Positions 1 through 6,544 of a stretch of 6,544 nt of DNA are shown here, one piece after another. Under the pieces are notes generated by a model. The model made no database searches. It was not told the origin of the DNA and saw only the letters and a program-made list of their open reading frames with translations. The position numbers and the translations under genes are program-made. Every line of letters begins with the position of its first letter. The stretch's first letter is position 1. Location of the stretch: assembly GCA_905479615.1 (NCBI GenBank), contig CAJQNH010000097.1:1-6544 (forward strand), read 5' to 3'. The stretch is from an uncultured Eudoraea sp. (lineage in GTDB: Bacteria; Bacteroidota; Bacteroidia; Flavobacteriales; Flavobacteriaceae).

Positions 1-1
1 G

Positions 2-1447
2 AATGCTTCTATAACTTTATTGGGTCTCACTGCGGCCGTAAGACACAAAATTATATCGGGTTTAGCCAAGTCCAATTTTGGAACAGATGAGCTTGGAATT
101 ATCCAGGCCCTGCTTCTGGGACAACGCAATGATATTAGTGAAGAAACATACAAGAATTATAAGAATGCAGGTGCGGTGCATATCCTGGCCGTTTCGGGAT
201 TACATATTGGAATAGTATTATTGTTATGTCAATTTCTGCTAAAACCTCTGGAACGATTACCCAGGGGAAAGGTTATTGTCTTGATACTAACGGTGATTCT
301 TCTCTGGGGATATGCTTTCCTGGCTGGTTTATCACCTTCTGTTATAAGAGCGGTTAGTATGTTTTCTTTTGTGGCCTATGCCATGTACTTGAAACGGGCA
401 ACCAATACATTTAATATTCTGGCATTGTCCATGTTGTTTATTCTGTTGGCCTATGATCCTATGTTGCTTTTTCAAGTAGGGTTTCAATTGAGCTATGCAG
501 CAGTATTTTCCATTTTTTGGTTGTATCCCAAGCTACAAGACCTCTGGAATCCAGAAAATACGATTCTTAAAAAATGCTGGCAATTAGTATCTATTTCGAT
601 AGCCGCTCAAATTGGGGTACTACCCCTTAGTCTTTTTTATTTTCATCAGTTTCCCGGATTATTCTTTATCTCAAATCTCTTGATTGTACCTTTTTTAGGT
701 TTAATTCTAGCAATAGGAATACTGATCATAGGCCTTATGCTTCTAGATATCCTTCCAAATAGTTTAACCGTAATATATAATCAGCTTATATACTTTATGA
801 ATAGTATTATTGAATGGGTAGCCCAACAGGAATCCTTTATTTTCAAGGATATCCCTTTTGATTCTATTCAACTTGTATTGAGTTATATCCTAATCTTTAC
901 TTTGGTATATAGTCTCATCCAGAAGAAATTTAAAAACATACTAGCGGTAGCACTATGTATTATAGTCTTCCAGTTATGGCTTATTTCTTCCACAGTAAAA
1001 AAAGGCAGGGAACAAAAAATTATCGTTTTACATAAAACCGGCACCTCGGCACTGCTCTATAAGAAAGGTAATTACTTAGAGGTAAATTGTTTAGATTCTG
1101 TTGCGGTTATAAGCCTGGTTAAAAATATCATGGCAGAAGAAAACATCAAAAAAGTAAAGTATAAAACCTTAAAAAACAGCTATCACATTAAGGATCAAAG
1201 TCTGTTAATCTTAAATACGCCCGAAATTAGTTTTCAAAAATTCCTGAAAACAGATTATGTAATCCTTGGGAATTCCCCCAAAATAAATCTTAACCGTTTC
1301 CTGGACTCCGTTAAACCTGCAAGTATAATAGCAGATGGAAGTAATTTTAGAAGCGATATTGAGCGGTGGAAAAAATCCTGCTCAAACAGAAAGTTGCCAT
1401 TTTATTATACCGGTGAAAAAGGAGCATTTATGTTAGAAATAAAATAA
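2..1447 (+). CDS. comEC: ComEC/Rec2 family DNA-uptake channel protein, 5' end cut off by window edge
   Basis: ComEC is the inner-membrane channel that carries single-stranded DNA into the cytoplasm during natural transformation. The competence domain is recognisable from LLGQRNDIS followed by HILAVSGLHIG (nt 179-211), then LAGLSPSVIRA, FQVGFQLSYAAVFSI and AAQIGVLPLSLFYFHQFPG, all hallmarks of the family, spread over several hydrophobic helices up to about nt 988. About 150 soluble residues follow (nt 990-1444). They contain no HxHxDH metal-binding motif, but the end (nt 1255-1440) resembles the last part of the ComEC metallo-beta-lactamase-like domain: a 'P..ii.dGsN' stretch, a Trp/Cys stretch, and a 'yyTGekGAFmLeI' finish. 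The frame is open to the left edge, so the TTG at nt 20 is not a credible start; the N-terminal membrane and OB-fold part (roughly 180-200 residues in relatives) is missing from the window. It converges on the POT-B gene with one base between stop codons. Family assignment is firm. Whether this organism is naturally competent cannot be told from here. Confidence 0.93.
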   Translation, partial: NASITLLGLTAAVRHKIISGLAKSNFGTDELGIIQALLLGQRNDISEETYKNYKNAGAVHILAVSGLHIGIVLLLCQFLLKPLERLPRGKVIVLILTVILLWGYAFLAGLSPSVIRAVSMFSFVAYAMYLKRATNTFNILALSMLFILLAYDPMLLFQVGFQLSYAAVFSIFWLYPKLQDLWNPENTILKKCWQLVSISIAAQIGVLPLSLFYFHQFPGLFFISNLLIVPFLGLILAIGILIIGLMLLDILPNSLTVIYNQLIYFMNSIIEWVAQQESFIFKDIPFDSIQLVLSYILIFTLVYSLIQKKFKNILAVALCIIVFQLWLISSTVKKGREQKIIVLHKTGTSALLYKKGNYLEVNCLDSVAVISLVKNIMAEENIKKVKYKTLKNSYHIKDQSLLILNTPEISFQKFLKTDYVILGNSPKINLNRFLDSVKPASIIADGSNFRSDIERWKKSCSNRKLPFYYTGEKGAFMLEIK

Positions 1448-1448
1448 A

Positions 1449-3233
1449 TCAGCGCACTCCGTGCATGAGTCTTTTTAAAACCGGATTTAGTAATATACTA
1501 ATAACACCAAAAGCAATAGGCACCAGGGTAAACATTAAAAAGAATGTACTTAAAGAATACTGATCTGAAATTTTATCAATCATTCCCCCCATAGTTCCAG
1601 CAGCTTTTTGTCCTATGGCTATTGCAAGATACCAGATACCAAACATAAACCCGATCATCCTGGCAGGTACTAGTTTACTCAAATAAGATAAACCCACAGG
1701 TGAAAGACACAATTCTCCCATCGTGTGAAGCAAATAGGCCAAAATAAGAAAAATCATACTTACGGACGCCGTTTTTGACCCAGGTGTAATTCCTGTCGAG
1801 CCATAAGATAAAATGGCAAATCCAAGACCTAAAAGTATTAATCCCAGACCGTATTTCATAGCAGCACTCGGATTGTACTTGCTTTCCCACCATCGCGAAA
1901 ACATAGGAGCCAGGGTTATTATAAAAAAGGAGTTTAAAATCCCAAACCAGGATGCATCTATCTGATTTCCCTCTTGTGAAAATTTATCAATCAACCTGTA
2001 AATAACCAATCCCCAAATCCCAACAAATGCTAATCCCAAAACAATGTTTGATAAGCCAATTCTGTTATATGTTTTTTTAAATAACAGATATAAAACCCAT
2101 GTAATAATTATGAGAGGTACAGTTGTAAGCAAGGCATCCACCACTTTGAATACCATTGCCGCAGAGCCCACCAAATTTCTATTGGTATAATCTCTAGCAA
2201 AGAGCGTCATAGATCCTAATGCCTGTTCAAATGCTGCAAAGAAAATTACAGTAAAAACCCCAAAGAAAACAACAGCAATAATCCTGTCTCTTACCAAAGG
2301 AATATATCTTGAAATCCTTGAAACAAGAAGAATAAGAAACAAAACTAATGCAAAGAGCACCACAAAATTTGAACCTGATAATCCCCCAATCTCGAAAGGC
2401 AATAAATTATCGCCACTTATCTTCTCAATAGGATCATTAAATAGATAGAGCAATCCTCCAATCGATGACAGGACTATAAGGACATAATCAAATGTGGTAA
2501 ACGGATTTAATTTTTCCGCCGCCTTTTCTTCTTCAATAATCTCAGGAGACTCTTCATTTATGTTTTGAGGCAATTCTACCTCATAAACTTTGCTAGGTTT
2601 ACCACCTATACTGCCAAATAAATTTTTAGCTAATAAAAATTGCATCATTCCGAAAAACATAAAAATACCTGCCAGTCCAAATCCCCAGGACCATCCAAAA
2701 TTCTCAGCTAAATACCCGCATAGCATCATTCCGAAAAATGCACCAGCATTTACGCCCATATAAAATATAGTGTATGCACCATCTTTTTTGGATTCTTTGC
2801 CTTTATACATTTCCGAAATAATCGAAGTAATATTAGGTTTAAAAAACCCGGTTCCTATAACCAGAAAGGCAAGACCCAGATAGAAAGTAGTGGTAGTCTC
2901 AAATGCCATAAAAGCATGTCCCAAAGTCATAATAGCACAACCTATTACAACAGCTATACGATATCCAGTAATCTTATCAGCTACATAACCTCCTATAATT
3001 GGGGTTAAATAAAGTAACGAAGCATAGGTTCCTATAAGTGCAAGGGCATGTTCTCTTGGCCAATCCCATCCCGGATTATCGCTGACAAATGGGGCAGTAA
3101 GGAAGAGGATCAAAAGAATACGCATTCCATAAAATGAAAAGCGTTCCCACATTTCTGTAAAAAATAAGACAATTAAGCCTGCAGGATGGCCTAAGACCTT
3201 ATCCTTAAACAGATTCTCGATATCAGTATTCAT
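1449..3233 (-). CDS. Proton-coupled oligopeptide transporter (POT/PTR2 family, MFS), POT-B
   Basis: This is an inner-membrane H+/di- or tripeptide symporter of 594 residues. Family marks in order are E27xxE30-R31-F-S-F-Y-G in helix 1, GGYVADKITG (residues 81-90), the helix 4 lysine K132 in FFKPNI, FYMGVNAGA (157-165), the helix 7 glutamate E336 in AAFEQ, and E507 in GELCLSPVGLS. Compared with POT-A next door it has a longer, strongly acidic linker before the extra bacterial helices (residues 217-241). It also has about 63 additional residues between canonical helices 7 and 8, roughly 354-420, with two hydrophobic stretches (about 364-385 and 394-412). The helix 1 motif reads SFYG instead of SYYG, and helix 7 has Phe where POT-A has Trp four residues before the glutamate. 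The ATG start gives an N-terminus colinear with POT-A, with the motif glutamates at identical residue numbers; no Shine-Dalgarno sequence is seen. It is probably the last gene of the peptidase-POT-A-POT-B operon. Substrate range is not known from sequence. Confidence 0.93.
   Translation of the reverse strand: MNTDIENLFKDKVLGHPAGLIVLFFTEMWERFSFYGMRILLILFLTAPFVSDNPGWDWPREHALALIGTYASLLYLTPIIGGYVADKITGYRIAVVIGCAIMTLGHAFMAFETTTTFYLGLAFLVIGTGFFKPNITSIISEMYKGKESKKDGAYTIFYMGVNAGAFFGMMLCGYLAENFGWSWGFGLAGIFMFFGMMQFLLAKNLFGSIGGKPSKVYEVELPQNINEESPEIIEEEKAAEKLNPFTTFDYVLIVLSSIGGLLYLFNDPIEKISGDNLLPFEIGGLSGSNFVVLFALVLFLILLVSRISRYIPLVRDRIIAVVFFGVFTVIFFAAFEQALGSMTLFARDYTNRNLVGSAAMVFKVVDALLTTVPLIIITWVLYLLFKKTYNRIGLSNIVLGLAFVGIWGLVIYRLIDKFSQEGNQIDASWFGILNSFFIITLAPMFSRWWESKYNPSAAMKYGLGLILLGLGFAILSYGSTGITPGSKTASVSMIFLILAYLLHTMGELCLSPVGLSYLSKLVPARMIGFMFGIWYLAIAIGQKAAGTMGGMIDKISDQYSLSTFFLMFTLVPIAFGVISILLNPVLKRLMHGVR
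1452..1476. terminator. Weak candidate bidirectional terminator at the comEC/POT-B convergence
   Basis: A small hairpin, GCAC-TCC-GTGC (nt 1454-1464), lies just past the comEC stop, inside the last codons of POT-B. A TCTTTTT run follows on the plus strand (nt 1470-1476), and a T-rich stretch opposite the comEC end follows on the minus strand. A competing stem ACTC/GAGT (1456-1459 with 1467-1470) would abut the T run directly. Stems of four base pairs are weak, and the T run encodes the Lys-Arg of the conserved LKRLMHG tail, which POT-A also has, so the structure may be coding coincidence. Confidence 0.25.
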
Positions 3234-3290
3234 TAGCTTTAGTTTGGTTTGTTAACGGTATATATGATCAATGCCTGTAAAAACAGAGTC
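3234..3290 (-). other. 57-base POT-A/POT-B intergenic spacer
   Basis: This is the largest non-coding gap in the window. It is AT-rich and contains AACAAACC (minus strand, nt 3253-3246), the same eight bases that lie directly before the POT-A start, here 12 bases before the POT-B ATG. A 4-bp stem (CTGT/ACAG, nt 3275-3286) is too weak to be a terminator. I could not find a convincing Bacteroidota-type promoter (TTTG with a TAnnTTTG element), so read-through from POT-A is the simplest reading. Confidence 0.5.
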
Positions 3291-4820
3291 TTAATGTGTT
3301 ATGGCGCCTTCATCCTCTTCAGCACCGTGTGTTAGTCTTTTTAATGGCTTAAGGACAGCAATCACCAACAAGCCGAAGATGACACAAAAGATTGTAATCC
3401 CGGCAAAAATATTCAGTTCACCAGCCTTGGAGGCCGATTCTCCAATTAATCCGGCGACCTTATTCCCCAATCCGGTAGCTGCAAAATAAACCCCCATCAT
3501 AAGGGCACCATAGCGTATCGGAGCCAGTTTGGTTATAAAAGAGAGCGCAACCGGAGAGGCACATAATTCACCTATGGTGTGGAAAAGATAGGCCAGCGCT
3601 AACCAATATAGTGCCGATTTACCCAGGGTTTCATACTGCATAGAAGCAAAGACCATAAAAACAAATCCTAAGCCCATGATGATAACTCCATTTGCCATTT
3701 TAAAAAGTGAGGAAGCTTCTTTCCCTCTATGCTTCCACCACATCCAGAAATTAGCAACAGGAACAGCAAATATCATGATATAGAAAGGATTGAAAAACTG
3801 AAAAGCGGCTGCAGGAATTTGATAGCCAAATAAGAACCGGTCAGTCCTGTTCTCTGCATACAAATTCATCAGCCCACCTGCCTGTTCAAATGCCCCCCAA
3901 AAGACGATTACTATGATAAAAGAAAGTAACAAAACCAGGTAACGGTCCTTCTCTATTTGTGAACGCAAATCCTCATATATGGTTACCATCATACCTACAA
4001 CCATAGACAGGAATAAAAAGAAAACAATATAGGCGACCTTCTGGTTTTCTATGTAGTACCAAGCCACAATACTGGAAGAAAGGGCAAGGAGAAAAGTGAC
4101 CAATAAAGGGATTCTGGTACTGAATTGCTTGGTAAAAATATCTTTTATGGACACGTTATCTTCATCAGCCTCTATGGCCTTTGGTTTATTTCCAACGGTT
4201 ACAAGATATTTTTGTCCTGAAAGGTAAATAACCTGGCCGAGAACCATCCCAATAGCTGCTAAACCAAACCCGGCATGCCAACCCCACATGTCGGCCACCC
4301 AGGCCACTAACAAGGCTGCCAAAGCTGCTCCGGTATTTACTCCAATATAAAAAATTGAAAAACCCTTATCACGGCGTTCGTCACCCTGTCGGTACAAGCC
4401 CCCAACAAGGGTAGATATATTGGGTTTAAGCATCCCTACCCCGGCGATGATTAGTCCTAAACCGGAATAAAAGGCCCACATAAGCTCAATAGATAAAATA
4501 CCATGACCTGCCACCAATAAAAAACCTCCTATCATAACGGCTCTTTTCTGGCCTATTATCTTATCTGCTATAATACCCCCGGGGATAGAAGCCACATAGA
4601 CCAGCATTGTATACCAGCCGTACAAGGACAAAGCCTCTCCGTCTAGCCAGCCTAATCCGGGATTATCTCCCCTCGTCTGCGCCGTCAGATACAATACCAG
4701 AATACCTCTCATCCCGTAGTAGGAGAAGCGCTCCCACATTTCAGTCATAAACAGAATATAGAGCCCTGTAGGGTGTCCAAAGAGTTCTTTCTGGTGTGCT
4801 GGTTTTGTTGTTGTAGCCAT
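3291..4820 (-). CDS. Proton-coupled oligopeptide transporter (POT/PTR2 family, MFS), POT-A
   Basis: This is an inner-membrane H+/di- or tripeptide symporter of 509 residues, the usual size for a bacterial POT with 12 core helices plus two extra ones. All key elements are present: E27xxE30-R31-F-S-Y-Y-G in helix 1, GGIIADKIIG (81-90), K132 in MLKPNIS, FYIGVNTGA (157-165), W308xxxE312 in helix 7, and E418 in GELCASPVALS. In studied POTs these helix 1, 4, 7 and 10 charges serve proton coupling and peptide binding. The protein ends in a short acidic tail after LKRLTHG. The ATG places the FGHPTGL segment, typical of POT N-termini, at residues 14-20. The gene starts 16 bases after the stop of the peptidase, so the two are very likely cotranscribed. 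Hand-counted rows suggest clearly higher G+C than POT-B (about 47% against 35% in six sampled 60-base rows each). POT-A and POT-B are diverged tandem paralogues rather than a recent duplication. Confidence 0.95.
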   Translation of the reverse strand: MATTTKPAHQKELFGHPTGLYILFMTEMWERFSYYGMRGILVLYLTAQTRGDNPGLGWLDGEALSLYGWYTMLVYVASIPGGIIADKIIGQKRAVMIGGFLLVAGHGILSIELMWAFYSGLGLIIAGVGMLKPNISTLVGGLYRQGDERRDKGFSIFYIGVNTGAALAALLVAWVADMWGWHAGFGLAAIGMVLGQVIYLSGQKYLVTVGNKPKAIEADEDNVSIKDIFTKQFSTRIPLLVTFLLALSSSIVAWYYIENQKVAYIVFFLFLSMVVGMMVTIYEDLRSQIEKDRYLVLLLSFIIVIVFWGAFEQAGGLMNLYAENRTDRFLFGYQIPAAAFQFFNPFYIMIFAVPVANFWMWWKHRGKEASSLFKMANGVIIMGLGFVFMVFASMQYETLGKSALYWLALAYLFHTIGELCASPVALSFITKLAPIRYGALMMGVYFAATGLGNKVAGLIGESASKAGELNIFAGITIFCVIFGLLVIAVLKPLKRLTHGAEEDEGAITH

Positions 4821-4836
4821 GGTTTGTTTAGGTTTT
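4821..4836 (-). other. 16-base peptidase/POT-A junction, A-rich leader without Shine-Dalgarno
   Basis: On the minus strand the peptidase stop (TAA) is followed by AAAACCTAAACAAACC and then directly by the POT-A ATG. There is no room for a separate promoter and no GGAGG-like sequence, so POT-A must be read from the peptidase transcript, probably with coupled translation. An A-rich leader instead of a Shine-Dalgarno sequence is usual for Bacteroidota. Confidence 0.6.
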
Positions 4837-6543
4837 TTATAGATTGTTCTTTATAAAATTGGTCATTTTGTTATATAAATGCAGCTTGGTATTACCCCCC
4901 TGAATACCATGGTCTTTGTCGGGATAAATTGCCCAGTCAAATTGTTTGTTGGCCTGCACCAGGGCTTCTATCATTCGCATACTGTTTTGCACATGTACAT
5001 TATCATCTCCTGAACCGTGTACCAATAAATAATCTCCCTTTAACAGCTGGGGATAATTAAAAGGTGAATTCTCATCGTAACCTCCGGGGTTCTCGGCTGG
5101 GGTTCTCATGAACCGTTCTGTATAGATAGTGTCATAAAAACGCCAACTAGTGACAGGTGCAACTGCAATGGCCATTTCAAAAGTATCACTGCCTTTCAGG
5201 AGGCAGTTTGTAGACATATGCCCGCCAAAACTCCAACCCCATATCCCCGTTCTATCCGGGTCTATAAAGGGGTATTCACTTAGTTTCTTAGCTGCGGCAA
5301 TTTGATCCTCAGTTTCATATTTCACTAAATTTAAATAAGTCACCTTCTTAAAATCACGTCCTTTATAGCCGGTACCCCTGCCATCCACGCAAGCAACAAT
5401 ATACCCTTGTGAAGCCAGAACCTGATGCCAATAGTCATTTAAACTCATCCATGTATTGGCCACTTCCTGAGATCCCGGCCCGCTGTACTGAAACATTAAC
5501 AAGGGATATTTTTTGGAAGGATCAAAATCTTTTGGTTTCACCATCCACATATTCAATTGGTTACCGTTTATAGAAAGTGTAGAAAATTCCTTAGGGCTTA
5601 ACTCATATTGCCCCAGTTTGCTAACAAGGCTATTATTGTCTAAAATATCTATTAATTTATCTCCTGAGGCCGCCTTATGCAGAGTGAATTCAGAAGGTGT
5701 TGTGGAATTGGAAAACTCATTTATGAAAAAAGTAAAATCTGCACTAAACCTGGCAGAATTGGTTCCTTCTTTTGAAGAGAGTCTCTTCTTATTCTTACCA
5801 TTACTTTGAATACGATAGACATCTCTGTTTATTGATCCATTCTCTGTGGACTGGTAATAGATTCTATCCTCCTTTGGATCATATCCATAGTATTTGGTTA
5901 CTTCCCAGTCTCCCCTGGTAATCTGGTTTATTAAATTCCCGCTTTCAGAATGTAAGTATATGTGATTATATCCATCCTTTTCACTGGTCCATATAAAACT
6001 ATCATCGGCCAGGAAAGTCAGGTTATCTGCAATATTTACATAAGCTTCATCTTTTTCCTCAAGTAAAAGAGATACCGAGTTACTTTGCAGGTTTACAGTA
6101 TATAAATTTAGTTTATTTTGATGTCTGTTTAATGTTTGAACACTTATATAATGGGGATTGTTCATCTGAATTATCCTGGGTATGTAATAGGCGTTCGGGA
6201 GTGAAATTTCTGTAATTTTCTCCGTTTCAATATCATAAGCGTGCAAGGTGACTACAGAATTATTTTCCCCGGCTTTAGGATACTTAAAAATATATTGAAA
6301 AGGATATAAATCTGTTCCATACACATCCATCGCAAATTCAGGAACAGCAGTTTCATCAAATCTTAAGAAAGTAATTTTTGTTCCGTCTGAATTCCATATA
6401 AATGCCCTGACAATTTTAAATTCTTCTTCATATACCCAATCTGCAATACCATTAATAATCTTATTTCTCTCGCCATCTGAGGTCATTTTTAATATTGTTC
6501 TATCAGCTATATTAAAAAGATACATGTTATTATTGTTAGCAAA
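4837..6543 (-). CDS. S9 family serine peptidase, dipeptidyl-peptidase IV type, N-terminus beyond window edge
   Basis: This is an exported prolyl peptidase that removes N-terminal dipeptides (possibly tripeptides). Counting from the Met at nt 6525, the visible part holds most of the beta-propeller (about 1-330) and the alpha/beta-hydrolase domain (about 335-562). The catalytic triad is S432 in GWSFGGH, D507 in HGSGDDNVH and H539 in DKDHGI; spacings of 75 and 32 match human DPP4 closely (78 and 32). Other pocket residues are present: the double Glu E34/E35 in DWVYEEEF that binds the substrate N-terminus, oxyanion Tyr Y347 in QYSGPGS, Y464 and Y468 in FYDTIYTERF, and N509. The frame continues upstream of that Met to the edge (FANNNN before it), so the Met is internal; comparison with human DPP4 puts about 170 residues, including any signal peptide, outside the window. 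It is the first visible gene of the operon feeding POT-A and POT-B. A prolyl tripeptidyl peptidase (PtpA-like) specificity cannot be excluded, so no symbol is given. Confidence 0.94.
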   Translation of the reverse strand, partial: FANNNNMYLFNIADRTILKMTSDGERNKIINGIADWVYEEEFKIVRAFIWNSDGTKITFLRFDETAVPEFAMDVYGTDLYPFQYIFKYPKAGENNSVVTLHAYDIETEKITEISLPNAYYIPRIIQMNNPHYISVQTLNRHQNKLNLYTVNLQSNSVSLLLEEKDEAYVNIADNLTFLADDSFIWTSEKDGYNHIYLHSESGNLINQITRGDWEVTKYYGYDPKEDRIYYQSTENGSINRDVYRIQSNGKNKKRLSSKEGTNSARFSADFTFFINEFSNSTTPSEFTLHKAASGDKLIDILDNNSLVSKLGQYELSPKEFSTLSINGNQLNMWMVKPKDFDPSKKYPLLMFQYSGPGSQEVANTWMSLNDYWHQVLASQGYIVACVDGRGTGYKGRDFKKVTYLNLVKYETEDQIAAAKKLSEYPFIDPDRTGIWGWSFGGHMSTNCLLKGSDTFEMAIAVAPVTSWRFYDTIYTERFMRTPAENPGGYDENSPFNYPQLLKGDYLLVHGSGDDNVHVQNSMRMIEALVQANKQFDWAIYPDKDHGIQGGNTKLHLYNKMTNFIKNNL

Positions 6544-6544
6544 A

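Noticed and set aside
20..22. TTG as the start of comEC
   Set aside because: The frame is open back to base 2 (N-A-S-I-T-L-L before it) and the protein would lack the N-terminal half of the family; it is an internal leucine codon.
1675..1893. 72-residue minus-strand reading frame
   Set aside because: It lies wholly inside POT-B in another frame, and its product shows no family resemblance.
3275..3286. Inverted repeat CTGT-AAAA-ACAG between POT-A and POT-B as terminator or operator
   Set aside because: The stem is only 4 bp with no following T run; expected by chance in AT-rich sequence.
3301..3489. 62-residue plus-strand reading frame
   Set aside because: It is antisense to the well-supported C-terminal part of POT-A, with no recognisable domain or leader.
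5221..5240. Phe and His in GWSFGGH (human DPP4 has Tyr at both places) as a sign of lost activity
   Set aside because: The catalytic Ser, Asp, His, the oxyanion Tyr and the double Glu are all intact, and the positions after the Ser vary in bacterial S9 enzymes.
5513..5809. 98-residue plus-strand reading frame
   Set aside because: It is antisense to the peptidase, whose protein sequence is clearly under family constraint here; no domain is visible.
6523..6525. ATG as the start of the S9 peptidase
   Set aside because: The frame stays open to the right edge, and this Met lies inside a propeller strand; the family has about 150-170 more residues upstream, including the export signal.

Overview
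The window looks like a chromosomal segment from a member of the Bacteroidota, most likely a flavobacterium. It is AT-rich, its genes start without a recognisable Shine-Dalgarno sequence, and all four proteins resemble flavobacterial versions of their families: a short-tailed ComEC, two peptide transporters of the POT family, and a DPP IV-like S9 peptidase. The taxonomic call is inference from protein character, not from a marker gene.

Layout, left to right: (1) the 3' part of a ComEC/Rec2-type DNA-uptake channel gene on the plus strand, cut by the left edge; (2) after a single base, the stop codon of a minus-strand POT transporter of 594 residues (POT-B); (3) after a 57-base gap, a second minus-strand POT transporter of 509 residues (POT-A); (4) after a 16-base gap, a minus-strand dipeptidyl-peptidase IV-like serine peptidase whose N-terminal part lies beyond the right edge. 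There is no non-coding stretch longer than 57 bases, and I see no RNA gene, mobile element, CRISPR array or long repeat.

Read in the direction of transcription, the minus-strand genes run peptidase, POT-A, POT-B. The spacing fits one operon whose promoter lies outside the window to the right. The functional logic is straightforward: the exported peptidase releases short N-terminal peptides (typically Xaa-Pro dipeptides) and the two proton-coupled carriers import di- and tripeptides across the inner membrane. ComEC faces this operon tail to tail and is probably unrelated in function.

Nothing here amounts to a clearly new system. The points most worth a second look are the structure of POT-B (an insertion of about 63 residues with two extra predicted membrane helices, plus two aromatic substitutions in the transport motifs), the contrast in base composition between the tandem transporters, and the ComEC tail, which lacks the metal-binding motif of the metallo-beta-lactamase domain found in other ComEC proteins.
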